Assembly (NCBI GenBank): GCA_016785225.1
Contig: JAFBJZ010000670.1
Location: 434,001 to 498,000, forward strand
Reading direction: 5' to 3'
DNA: 64,000 nt
From: Psettodes erumei
Lineage: Eukaryota > Chordata > Actinopteri > Pleuronectiformes > Psettodidae
The notes under the pieces are model-generated. The model did no database searches, was not told the origin of the DNA, and saw only the letters and a program-made list of their open reading frames with translations. Within the stretch, counting starts at the first letter, position 1. Every line of letters starts with the position of its first letter. Position numbers and translations under genes: made by a program. Shown here one piece after another: positions 22,688-35,405 of the stretch.

Positions 22688-25600
22688 GAAAGGCGCAAAG
22701 AGCCTCTGAACCCTCTGAGCTACAACGTGCTGGGTGGAAGTCGGGGTCTTGTTGAGCGAAAAAGTGATTTTTCAAAGTTTGCAGGGCACAGAGCCATCTT
22801 TAAAAGCTGGCAGGACTTTGATTCTGTGGTTTGCCACGATTTGTTCCTGATTAATGGGGAATTTGGTCCTTTTCACTCGTGTGGATGGGGCCTTTCTGCG
22901 CTCGTCCTCGACACAGTCGCGCTGCGCTGATAGACCAAACGAGAGAGACGCCAGCACGCAGCTGTGTCTGCGAAGCTGCATCCCAGCACTGTAGGAACAC
23001 AGCCTGGTTTCCTCCGGTTTAATTTGTTTGGAGAACAAGGAAAGAAAAATGTCACCCCAAAGACAAAATGGAGAAGGGTTTAAATTTTTTTTTTTTTTTT
23101 TAAAAAACACCTAAGACTTAGGGAAAGAATTTCAAAACTAGCAGATTGGTGACTATCATCCTCCTGGAAATAAAGAACATCACTTGTGATTTTATTCAGC
23201 TTTAGATATAAAATGTTTGACTTCAGAAAATAAAAAGTGTAGCACTTCACATTCACAGTAGAATGTTGAACTTGATGCCATCTCCGTCCCAGCTATACAG
23301 AGGTGAGAACTAAGCCCGACCTGAAAGCAATCCCACTCTTTCCCCAAACTGTGAGGGTCGGCATAAAAGGAGGAAGGCAGAGCCAGCTCATTAGCTTATA
23401 GCTCACAAGTCTTTTCACCATCACAAATCTGACCTCATCAGAAGGTTCCCATGAAGAATCTCAGAGGTCGCAGTGTAACAGAGCGGAAAGTACATCATCT
23501 GCAAGTCTTATCGATAGATGAGCAAACTAACTCTACACATTGACTTCCTGTGCATTAATTAAAAATAAATTTAAAAAAAAACAGGGCACACCCTTGTTGG
23601 TCCCCCATTCCCACACCGAACATTCTTTACAGTAAATAGTTGAAACCAAATGTCTGAACTCTAAAAAGGAAACATTTTCCTACTTAAAAAAAACTAATTC
23701 AGAACTAGTAAATCATAGAAATTTCACAATAACCGAGTAATGAGTCAAGGGAAAAAAAGGCCACGTGCAGCCAATTTTCTGATTCTACAAGAGTCATTAC
23801 ACTGATTTGCTGTAATGAGGTAACGATGATAGATTTATCACTGCAGAAATAATTGAATTAGCCTGCCTTGTCTCTCCTAATACAGAGCAAGTCCCGGTCC
23901 TCTGAGCTATGGGTCACTCGGCTGGTGGAAGCGCTTCACCGGTTGAAACGCGTAAACTGTTTTCACTGCGCAAAGTTCCTAACTGGATGTAGCAGAGATA
24001 ATGTCCAAGCACTGGAAAAAAAAAAGAAGTAGGGCAGCGAGAAAGTGTTTACGCGTCTGCCTGTGTGTGCAACGAGGGCATGAATTACACGGTCAAGCCA
24101 CCCACCCTCCCACATTATTATGGGTATTATTACACTCTCCGTGCATGCTGTTGAAGGTTGCAGCGGGGGGGGGCAAGATAGGCAAACCAGTGTCAAGCAG
24201 GGAGCAGGATGAAACGGGTGGTCGCCTGCAAGCCCACTTAATAGAACATTACTGTGCGGAAGGTTGGGAAATATCCTTGGCCTGCGTTGAATCTAATACT
24301 TTTCTAACGTCTTACTTTTATTCCCAACCTTTGAGGTGCTGCGCAATCCTTTTAATCTTTCCCGTAGTGATGCAATGCAAGTTGGGGGCTGTTATCAGTC
24401 TTGCCAGTGCATTGATTTACGTACCTGGTCGACTTGGTCACTGTTATTTTTCTACCTCAACCTCTAAATTAGGTGGAAGAACGGCAATTAAGTCATGTTG
24501 AGTCACAGCAGTGTAATCCGCCTAAGCATCCAGTCCATTGCAGGAGAGTCTGGAAAGTACTCAGTACTGAGAATGCAGATCTGAAACAAGGCTGAACATT
24601 TCCCAAATTGTCTCTCATTCTTTACATTTCTCAACTGATCATTAGCAATATTCTGTGTATGTACAAACACTTTATTTTTACCAGAGATGGTTCTTGGGGT
24701 ATTTTAGAAACCATTAGATTTCGGGAGTGATCCACATCAGAATCCAGACCTCAATTTTTTTTCCTTTTTTCACCATTTTGAGACAGGCCAACGTTACAGA
24801 CTACAGAAAAAAAGAATTGCATAATGCAATTAGGAATCTCAGATCATCGACCGCGATACGGCACAATACATAACAGTTTAATTCAAACCACTCACCAAAT
24901 CGATAAATTTATGGGCAAGTCAAACACTTGAAGAGTTTAGGAGTACCATGGGAATAAATACTCTGTAGTTACTTAAAACCAGCCACTGAGAGAGCGAGAG
25001 AGGTTGGCACAACATCATTGATAAACAACAGACTTGGTAGAGACAGAAACAGGAAGGATAAGAAAAGGGGGTTGGAGGTGGCACTGTGGCCTGAATATTT
25101 AAAAAAAAAAAAAAAAGACAAAAAACCCCACAACACTACTTGTTTTTGAAAATTTTCAGGGAAACAATATATCAAACCCAATTAGATGAACAAACAGCAT
25201 GTTGAACGAGCAGATGGAGAAATGGACTGGTTCTGGCCCTGAGGCCAAGAGTAGGTCGTAGAGGAGCAGCCATAACACACGGTCAAACAGAACGTTTGGC
25301 GTTGTGACGATTGAGAGGGAGAGAAAAAAGAATGACAGTTGGGCACAGCAGCGATGTTGGACCAATAGAGAACACAAAGCCAAGGTCTCGCTTTAGTATG
25401 GAAGCAAGGAGGAGGCATCTTTAATACAGAACAAGTTTAAGCTATAATAAGCTGAAAGCTAAAAAGGACTGGCCCACCACAGAACCCTGACAGAGTGTGG
25501 GTGACTGATCAGGGTTAAGTAAACATTCTCCATTATCAGACTAAGCCCTCAGACTGTGCATCACCTCAGTCCAGCCCTGCCCCGACATCTGATCCCGATC

Positions 25601-26882
25601 ACCGGCTCAGCAGTTCAACACAAGACTAACTGACTAGAACCAGAGTCTGTCTCTTTCTTACCGCATAGTTCGGCTTAACAAACCAACAAGGGTCTCAGCA
25701 TGTGTCTGACAGGACCTAGCTCCCATTCTAACTCAAGTGAAATATGGTATCGTGTCTCAGGAAAGTCAAAATGTTGATCGTAGTTGATGAGGTGGGGTTG
25801 CCAAAGAAAGACAGTTATGGCATATACCGATGGGCACGGAGGCCGACAAAGCAGAGTCATGGCAACAGTCTTGGTGAAAACAAAAGAAACATGGCACGTG
25901 GCGGTGAAAATGAAGTGACCTTGAGGAAGTGTGTTACTTACACTTAAAAAAAAAAAAAAAGTGTGCTGCAGGAAGGAAGAAACAAGACATCACACGGAAA
26001 GGAAACTTTATTAAGAGCCAAAGAATGTAGAAGATGATGCTGACTTGTCTAGAGAGACAGGGAGGCATGGCGGCCACTTAAAGATTTAACAAAAAAAGAA
26101 GTCTTACCTTGTACAGATTATGCCTTTAAAGCAGAGGAGGTTAGTGCACTATTGTTGATTCAAGCAGCCACATTGGATAGACAGCAGCCAAGCCAAGGCA
26201 CCTTCGACACGCGACCGACGAGGCTGATCAGAGACTTTTGACTCTTCACTTTGTTAACCATTATCACAGAAACTTTACACTCCCATCATCACCTTCTATA
26301 TAAAACTGCTGAGCTCCATTTCACCTTTTACACAACACCCCTCCCGTCTCGCACTCTTATTAAAAACTGTAACCATAAAGCCCAATACTACACAGTCAGT
26401 CCCACAGCATACTGATGCCCAAAATAAAACAGAGAAACAGAAACAGAAACAGTAAAAAATAGACGTATGGCACTTACAGTTTGTAGATCTACCTGGAAAA
26501 GAAACAAAACAAAACAGAAAAAAGTTAGTCTGAGTCAGATGGAAACTGGCTTTGGTTTTATACATATAGGAAGTTACAAGTTCAAATTTTGAACGCTAAC
26601 TTTTGGCTGACTTAGGGACCGAACAGGCATCACTGACCTTTATGAAAGAGTTTGCAGGCTCCTGACAAAGTCCTTCCGATGTCTTAGAGGATCCAGTTTT
26701 TCTGCTTGAAAATAAGTCACAGTCTAAAGAGAGCGAACACACATCAATAGCAGAAACATGACTAAAATTAAAACTAGAAAGCAGAGCATGGACGGCCACA
26801 AAAGTTTAACATGCAGCTTGGGGATGCCAACACAGAGACAACCTTTCAAATGTTTAAACCTAGTATAAACCATCAACCCGTT

Positions 26883-27480
26883 TAAAAAAAAAAAAAAAAA
26901 AAAAAGGACAAACCTCAGCAGTCTGAAAAAGGAAGCCTATGCGGAAGTGCCATAAACCTATATTCTACTGAATGACCATTAGGGAGGGACTCCACTGGTT
27001 GCAAAAATAAATCTGTTTGTATAGAAGTCAATAAGTAAATGACCCTTCTTCTCACTTGATTTATTATTTCAGTACACATTTTCCTGCTGAGTTTATGGTC
27101 TCAGTGCTAGTTTCAACTCTTCAATAGAACAGGATGTCCACTTTGTAAATAATTGTCCGATTAGGAGGTGGAAAAGGAAGCAAAGCAGAGTATGCATCGG
27201 GGCGTGGCTACGGCGTGATTGACAGATAGAACGGCAACCCGCCAATCATTACGAACACGTAGCCAGTATCGTTCTCAACAGTTAAATCCAGCCCTCGCTC
27301 TGCGATAGCGCCACCCCTTTCGTCCAAATATGGTATTGCCCGGTTTATTTAAAAAAAAAAAAAAGCAAGCTGGCTGCAGCTGAATCGCATTTCTCGAGGC
27401 TTCAAAACGGCAGTTCACGAACCAGTGGGTGACGTCACGAAAGCTACGTCAATTTTTTTACGATGTATGGAAACAGTATG
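26883..27480 (-). repeat. Dispersed teleost repeat, reverse orientation
   Basis: Read on the minus strand from about 27480, the block contains ordered words I recognise from a high-copy percomorph repeat: 'GTGACGTCACCCA.TGGTT', 'GTTTTGAAGCCTCGAG', 'ACAAAGTGGACATC', 'GACCATAAACTCA', 'ATAAATCAAGTGAGAAG', 'TTTTTGCAACCAGTGGAGTC' and 'GGCACTTCCGCAT.GGCTTC'. In this strand it runs into a long T tract (plus-strand A21 at about 26883-26903), and an internal A/T run lies at about 27349-27364. No protein is encoded. The class (SINE-like or non-autonomous DNA element) is unresolved by eye, and the ends are approximate. Confidence 0.7.
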
Positions 27481-27790
27481 GAACAGTTACCAACCTTTCT
27501 CACACAATGTCCAAGTTCTGGATCGACCGGATGCACCGTGTCTCTGCGTCGGGGGGGTCAGACCTTGGCAGAAATGTTGGGTACCTTCCCCCTGATGTCT
27601 TAAAGTGAGTCTCTTTCTCCGCAGGTGCAAAGCCGCACTCCGGTGTTACGCGCTCTTTCCTTCGTGTGCGGATCGTTGTCCGGCGTCGGCCCCCGCTGCG
27701 TTTGCTACTTCGATGACACCAAGGAAAGAGGAGAGAGCGAGGACCTCGCTGAGGCCATTTTATGCTCTCTGTTAATCAAGTAATCAGGAA
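27481..27790. other. CpG-dense patch beside the dispersed repeat
   Basis: This is a local island of CpG-rich DNA inside AT-rich intergenic sequence. It directly abuts the repeat, which brings a TGACGTCA element at about 27430. It has acceptor- and donor-like words (TCTCCGCAG/GTGCAAAG near 27624) and a 15-nt palindrome at 27736-27750 (AGCGAGG, A, CCTCGCT). It may be a promoter of an unannotated transcript or part of a longer repeat. No coding frame is recognised. Confidence 0.4.
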
Positions 27791-28020
27791 CACGTAGCTC
27801 AGGTGCGCACAGGTCTTCTGCCAACGTCACTGCTCAGCTTCAGAGAGTCAGTAATTAACTCCATCATTTACACCTGTGAGCCTCACCTGTGACTCTGACA
27901 GCAGGTTAAATAAATAAATCCTCCATCATGACGTTTTAATTTGATTCTTCTTCTTTTTTTTTAATTCCTCTTTAATATATTTTATCATTTACATCTCTCA
28001 GCTGATCATTAACAAATATC

Positions 28021-28047
28021 CTACATATTCAGTTACTGAATATGTAG
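28021..28047. repeat. Perfect 27-bp palindrome
   Basis: Arms of 13 bp (CTACATATTCAGT and its reverse complement) are separated by one T. It can form a hairpin with almost no loop. It lies in AT-rich DNA just before a 7-bp tandem repeat. Confidence 0.9.
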
Positions 28048-28074
28048 ATCAGCTACTGATCTGTATCACTCTCA

Positions 28075-28101
28075 AATTTAACATTTAACATTTAACATTT
28101 A
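28075..28101 (+). repeat. Short 7-bp tandem repeat (ATTTAAC)n
   Basis: About four copies of a 7-bp unit with the last copy altered. A minisatellite-like microduplication. Confidence 0.8.
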
Positions 28102-31100
28102 CAGTTACAGAATAACTTCATCACAGTCACATGACATTTGACCATTTGTGTAACTTAATCACTCTCTCAGTGTCAGTCAGTCAGGGACAGACAAAGCCAG
28201 CCAAAGCCCAAAAAAAAAGTAGGGGGCCCCTATTGAGTGGGGTGCCCTGTGGCGGCTTATGCTGACAGGTGAGAAGAGAATTTTAAGCCTGTTTGTAGAC
28301 ACTGCTGTAGTAAATTGAATGTATTTGATTGAAACAAACTGTGATGGGTCTGGTCCCTCACCTTCTCCATCTAGCACAGCACCACCACAACTGATGTAAA
28401 TCTGACACTGAAAAGTTAAACAGAAGGTGACGTGAGAAGGAAAACAACAGACCAAAGACAGTTTCTGCCCTATAGATAGGATGGATGACCTAGATAAAAC
28501 TCTCTCTTGTGGTAAAGGCTGAAATTAATTCCATACTATGACAGCCTGCCTGTCCCAGTCGAGACACTGGAGAGAATGGAAGCATCTTGATAGCGCACCT
28601 CATTTCTCAAAAGACTCGTTATCGAGGGTGACCCAGTGAACAATAAATCTGCACAGCTCTGTAGATACTGGAGATGTTTATAATGTTGGTAAGATCCTCC
28701 AGCAATGCAACATTCCACAGGGTTCCCAGTGCGCCAATGGCTACGTGGTGCAGCTATGGCAGAGTAGCTTCATTGTGCCGCAAGGAAGGAAAGAGAAGAT
28801 CAGAGGAGGCTGTATAATGGTTGCTCCACATAACTTCCACCAGCTGGTGCACACCCACGGAATGGAAAAAACTGGGCTTTGGGGTTCAGCCCGTTGTCTC
28901 ACAATGTGACTTAATGGAAGTCATCAAAGGGAAAAGCAGCGGAGAGCAAGGTTTTGAATGAATTACAGGATAATTGCCGAGGCTTTCAGATGTGGTATGA
29001 TGAAGCGGCGGGTTGGATACAGAGGGAAAGAGGAAGAAGAGTAGGAGGATACTCGAGCAGATTGCTGGTAGTTTTGTGGATCTTTGTGTGGGGGAAGCTC
29101 AACTTGGGATACATTCTTTGGCAGCTCCACTGTTTGGCTAAATTAATGATTAGAGTTTGTTTGGTAGTATGCAGACAAACCATCAGCATCTGTGTTTTTC
29201 CAATATCATCTGACATGTTTTCTGACTTGCTTCAAAAGTGTAAATATAGTGGCAGAAAAAGAAATGCGAGCTTGTCATCTCAGTTTAAATGAGTGACGGC
29301 ACTCCCCTGATACCATGGAAACACAAGGAATTCAACTCAATAGAGCCCATGACGAATCTAGACCTTAATGTTGCTTTCCAACTGAGGGCAGCATGGGGAG
29401 AGAGATCAAGGACAGAACTTTTTCTGATCAGGAATGGTTTGCAAGCTCTAAGAAATGACATTTGATAGTAAGTAATTCTTACTGGGAATAAACTTGAAGC
29501 TCATTGTAATGACTCATTAGTGGCTGAACGTGTGAAGAGTACAATAAGGTAAGAAACACGCTTTCACAGAAGTCTATCAGTACTCAATATAATTCCAGGA
29601 AACACCCACTGAAAGGGGAAAAAAACATAGTAAAAGTATTCAGATGATGCCAGAAACAAATAGATTTCAGATTTGCAGAGCTTATCTCAGGTAAAGACTG
29701 TTTGGTCCCAATAAAAGCAACAAGCAATAATCAGTTTTTGGCTGACGATGATCACTTTTACGTCTCACCTAATATTTTCAGATGCACCCTAAGACATCTT
29801 GTTCTGAAACTGTAACTGAGCTTTAAGCACCTGACAGCTAAGAATAGCGAAATCAACTGATTTACTGACTAATAGATTTAGTTTTCCCCTTGTGGCTGCC
29901 AAAACCATCAGAAATATATTAGATGGATATGAAGTATTACATTCTAGTTGACACACCAAACACAAACTTGTGGCCCATTACTCAAGGAAAGATAAGTGGT
30001 GCATTTGTAGGGATGGAAGCTGAACAGAGTCTGCTGGAGGAGAGAACGTCTTGGGAAATTCCCCAATCCATTCTGGCATTGCTTTAATTTCCGTTTAATC
30101 CCAGGAGCAGGAGTTTAACGAACCAATTAATTGCAAAATCAGATTACATCCCTGAAAGCCTTGAAATTATCTCTGTGTGAAGTGTTTCTCCAATAGGAAC
30201 ACATATTATTGTCCCTAGTTATTTTTTTCTTGTAAGATCTCTGTCATCAGTCTGTCTGCATTTTTTATTCTTGTCTAGTCATAATAAAATATGTTCCACA
30301 ACATTTTTTTAAAAATATGATGCCACACAAGTTTGTCTCTGCCATGAGCAGAAGGATCTGTCCTGTATTCGAAAGCGCCGTTTTAAAAATATCCTTATCT
30401 TCGACACACATATGCATGTACAGATAAATGTGACTGTCTGATCCCAGGGCCGGCTCAGACAGTACTTACCTTACATACCTTCCACTCTAGATTAACTAAA
30501 GGGGAAGGATCCTCCAGTGTTGGAGGCTGCAGACAGACAACAGACCATGCAACAGACAGTCCAGTCAGTAATCCCTCTGAGGTTCCCTCAATACCCTCAA
30601 GGTCCAACTCTTGGATTATGAAGGTGACATTGGTCCATAGAGAGTAGGGGGCTATATACACCTCATTACAGAGAAAGCAGGATAAGCCTGGAAAATCACT
30701 GAGATGTCTGAGCTGGGTGGGGTCGCAGGTGGTAGAGCCTGAGCACCTAATGCTGAATTTCCCGTCAGTCCAATGTGAATCATGTAATTCAACAGAAATG
30801 AGAGCGTATCTAACATGCTTTAAACCAATGAAGAGAGAAGGCAAGAAAGCTAGTGACAGTAGAGTGTTGTTCAAATATGGAGTTTTTGTCATTTCAAAAC
30901 AAAAATGGCTTTGCATTCAGGCATTCAGTGAGTCACTATGCCGAGGTAGATAAAAAGTTGTTGGGCCATGCCACTGGGATTTGAAGGGGACTGGTCTGGC
31001 CTAATGGAGAGTCCAAAGTGGTACCAGGCAGGCGGGCGACTGCAACAAATATTGCTGGGAGACCACAGAATCAACATTAACAGCAGAAGTGCCTGTATTG

Positions 31101-34100
31101 GTTAGAGAGCATTTCTCCCTTTCTCCAGGGAATCTCTGGTTACAACACATGGATGTTGCTGGTGGTGATGCAACTTTCAGTGCTTGCAACATCACAGTAT
31201 CTATTTGTTCTATGTACAATATGGACTGTTAAGACTTTCAAATAAAAATATATCAGAATGATTAGCAAAATAATCCCCAAACTAATACTCAAAATTCAAA
31301 TTAACAGCTGTGTGTGGTCTAATAATTTCATTGAACAATGCGAGAAGCCTTAACCCCCTTGATTGCATTGGTAAAATCATCTGTTTTAGGTAAGATTAAT
31401 GGTTTAAAGGCAGCCAACACAAGGTTTTGCATTCTGGACGCAAGAACTACAACAGAAGAAATCCAGAGTAAACAAACTTTCTCTGGCGACATGATGAGAA
31501 CATTTGTAAGTGGCATTACTATAATACCAACAAACACATGAAGTGAAGCTACGCCAATGCTTGAGTGCTAATTAGAGTCAAAGCTATTACTTAATCAAAA
31601 AGGGGATTCAAAGGAGGTCTGAGGTCTCTTTCCCATCTGTTTCAGCCCTTGATGAGATAAAAAAATAAGCCATTGACTTTGTTAGAATGACTAATGTGAG
31701 AGTCTTGATTACTTTCATAGCTGTATTTTGAGGTTTTGACATCTTAAACAGAAAATGATAAGGGCAAATGTGATGGGATTATAATTTTTCAGTTTTTTAC
31801 TATTTGGTTAAAAAGATTTTTTGACTAACTTACATTTGGATGTGAACAGCTGTGCTGCATTTGAACAGATGACTGTGAAATCTGCCCCATTATTGTAAGA
31901 ACTCCATGTTGAGTAATGTTTACTTATACCCGATCTGTTGTGACAGGTTGTATTCAGATGCAATAGAGCGTTTACAGCCCATGATCCTGCCCATGAAGAG
32001 CTGATGTACAGTAGCAACACATCATCATCTGACAGCAGCGTATTCAGCACTGAGATTTGACTAGACAAGCCCAACGTGTGGGTGTGTTGTGCACAGTTTG
32101 AAGAAACATCTCCTTCACCTTCAAATATGAATTCTCATGTTGTATTTTAATTCATGTAAACCCAGTTGGCTCCACACAACACCGTGAAGCCCTTCTGGAG
32201 GAGGGATTAGATTGGGATTAGCTATGTCAGCACATACATGTCAATTCCAAGTCTTCTTTCTCAGATTAATGCTTGCCCTTCCTATCGGATTAGGATTAGG
32301 GTTTGGACAATGCAGTGTAAAAGATTAGGGGCCAGAAAGGAAGGCAATTGTCTTATTTACCTTTCAAACAAAGTTTACCTAACAATGAGTCTGTCCTTGT
32401 TCCAGTCTTTCTGATTTGCATTTCTATATATTTGTATATCTACAGCAATAAAACAAAACATCTGTGGGTAACTAACCATGCATCTACAGTGGAAAAATAG
32501 GACATTTTCTGTTAAGAAACTAACATGATTTATTTAATACTCACTGCAGGATTCAACAAATTTCAGGTTTCAGTCAGATTCAATGGTAGTAGTGTTAGAC
32601 TAGAAGACATAATAATATTATGATCATTTACGTCTTGTTTTATTGGCTTGTTTGGGAGGTATTACTAAGTTTACCCTGACATGCACCAATGTCTCTATAT
32701 GTATTTTTGGTTTAGAGTCAGCCTAACACCTCTGCTCTGCCATTCCTGTTGTCATATAAAGGGTAAATTGTTTAATCTTGTATGGTGGTTTTGGAGAACA
32801 TGACTAAATTCCTGAATCAACTGCATGACCGAGAGCTTGGCAGAATACAAAGTTTCACTGACAGTGGAATGAGGCATACGCTGCCTGCGCCTCCAAATTT
32901 CTGTCCTCTAAACCAAACTGTCTACTCTATGTATGATGTTTTATTTTCTTCCACTTTTGTTTCGCAGCTCTGATTTGATCCTCCATTGGTAGCTGCCAAG
33001 TGGATGTGTGAAGTCGCTTGATGCTCAGGGCTGCCAGGTGTCTATTTTCCTTGCCTCCCCAACCTTCAAACAACAGCAGCCTCTCTTACAACAGCCTGGA
33101 GGGATGTGTGCTAACAGCTATTCCCCAGTTGGGAGCCCAGCAATTACAGCACCCCTCCTCTATCCCTGTAATTGCAAAGGGAGTTGCTTCCTGAGTGATC
33201 AGACTGCTAGCCTGACACCGCGGAGACTGGCTTCATCAACTCAGGCAGCCCCAGGTAAATGAGTGTGTTTTGCTGGAAAGTTAAATAAAGGTTGTTCATT
33301 AATAGCGCCGGGTGATTCATATCTATCTTGAACCATAACCTTTGCTCCACAGTTTGCTGTGATAAATGCATGATGGATACAAGTTGGCTTGAGGGAGTGT
33401 GCATAGAATTGAGACCTGTGGTGCCTCTGTAAAATATGACAATGATGCTGCTACTACAAAGGATGGCTATAAAAAAAGTACCTTGTGTTTACTTCCACAT
33501 AAAAACCTTTAAACTGTGGCTTGAAATCTGAACTCCATTCCTATTGTGTATATATCTATATATATATAGTATACATATATATGTCACCCAAGCACATGAA
33601 GGAATGCCAGTGTTTCTTTCATAATAACATCACTTCTCCATATCAGAAATCTGACACTCTGTTGTGTGTTTGTAGGGGTCATGGCAACAACCTACCCCCC
33701 ACCCTACTGATGGCAGAAGGAGGCTGAGACAGCTAAAAGATGTAAACAGCGCTGAAGTAATTAGCCTGTTAGCACAATAATGTGCAAGCTGGTGAATTAG
33801 ACACAGCAGTACACCTTTGCCTTGCAGGGATCCAGAAATCTAAGCAGGCAAAGGTGGGGGTAGTGCATTAGAGGAAAACAAGTTCAGCAAAGGCAGCAGG
33901 TAAGACAATTAATTGTTTGGTTTTTTTCAACAATATAACAAATGCAAAGAAGACCCTACAATTGTATGATTTTGGTATTTATTTTTTACTTCATAGAAAT
34001 GACATGTGGGACCTTTTAATTAACTCCTCAGTCAGACTGACTTCAGTTCCATGTTTGTAAAGCAGTGTGTACAGCAAAATAGTGCCTCTACAACAACGGG

Positions 34101-34797
34101 GTCACAGTACATCATAATGAAACGATGTCTGTTCAAATGCTGACAAATGTAAAAAAAAAAAAAAAAAAGGTTGAATAAAACTCAACCGCACATGAAACAT
34201 ATACTGGCTGAAGGGAGGTTGGCTTTAATTCTCTTCAGCTAGCACTGAAAATACACGACAAATATTTGCTCAGGGAAATTTTAATCGAAAAATCAACAGT
34301 AAGTCCAGTTGATTTCAATTTAAAAATCCTTGAGATAACCATGACCTGGGCAAATGAGAATATTCACAGCCTTGACCACAAATATTTAAAGAAATGCTTA
34401 TTTTCATGTGGCCATCACGCCATTCACCGTGGGTAAGGGCATCATTAACACATCCTGTATCACCTGTGGTAAAAAAAAAAATAGCTGGACAGAATGATCC
34501 TTGTGTGCCATTCCAGCACAGATCAATGAAGGTTACTGAGTCGTATGAATCATCTCATTCTATCAAGCGCAATAAGTGATTAGGCGTTATGAAGCCTGTG
34601 TAGCAGGTTTTTGGAAAAAGGATGAAAACATCCCAAAATTACAGGAACCTCTATTGGGTCATAGTCAACATTCCATTGTAGAAATAGTATAAATATTAGT
34701 TGAGTGAAAACATTGCAGTGGAAATTTATATTCTTATATTAACTAGATGTTGGCTCAAAGGTCAACCATAAACGTACTGCCATTAAAGGATCCAAGT

Positions 34798-34803
34798 TTT
34801 ATT
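34798..34803 (-). terminator. hs3st3b1: Candidate poly(A) signal for hs3st3b1
   Basis: TTTATT on the plus strand reads AATAAA on the minus strand, about 0.6 kb past the hs3st3b1 stop codon. It is the first good hexamer I noticed in that direction. Actual use is unproven. Confidence 0.4.
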
Positions 34804-35405
34804 GCAGTGCTCTAGAGATCAAGGCAGTGCCATCACTCAGGTCTAATTGACATGATTAGGAGCTATTACTGTATTGATCCACCTGGCAAGTGGCACTGGA
34901 TCAGCTGAGGCCTGTATCGACCTGACTAAGTGGGTCCATAGACCTCTGAGGGTCAGGCAAATGTTAAGGGGATATTACCACTTGTTTGTAAAGTTGGATC
35001 TCTTTCAGTTCAAGGTGTAGCAAAAGTGGCATTTGGGAAAGTAAAAGGAGAAGAAGTGGTTATCCACATGAAGCCAAAATTATAGCTAAAAGAGAAGGCT
35101 ACTGACCCTGCTCGTAATACCCGTAAAAACATTGTGCTTTTATAAAAACGTTCACGTATGTAATGAATTAATTAAACCTGGACAAGAAAAAGTGTGTGGT
35201 GGACCATGAATAAACCCAGTTAGGCAGCTAGCAGTTAGTTAATATCATAACAATAAATTATCATAAAATAGACTTCTGAACTTTTTACATATCCACCAAA
35301 TACTGTACATACACTGTATAACAATATCTCCAGAATGATACAATTCTTTTTAAAAAAAAACACATACAGGGGATGACCATGAGTCTGTCATTACAGTTTT
35401 TCATC

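Larger units (their letters stand above)
17630..26860. other. Intergenic DNA, no gene recognised
   Basis: The stretch is mostly unique-looking DNA with simple repeats: (CA)18 at 18807-18843, long T or A runs at about 19293-19310, 22229-22246, 23086-23102, 25099-25114 and 25945-25960, and a purine-only block at 22627-22687. Open frames reach 166 codons (24001-24501), but I see no domain, compositional bias or paired splice sites that support a gene. Confidence 0.5.
27791..34790. other. Intergenic DNA with unassigned exon-like segments
   Basis: This lies between pmp22 and hs3st3b1. It includes a 27-bp palindrome (28021-28047), a short 7-bp tandem repeat (about 28075-28101), several minus-strand segments with good splice-site words and open frames (28362-28407, about 30480-30800, 31930-32049), an AT microsatellite near 33548-33580 and an A18 run near 34151-34168. 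None of the segments could be assigned to a protein family. Confidence 0.45.

Noticed and set aside
24001..24501. Plus-strand 166-codon open frame
   Set aside because: No recognisable domain, an A-run near its start, no supporting splice sites, and it lies in long intergenic DNA. Probably chance.
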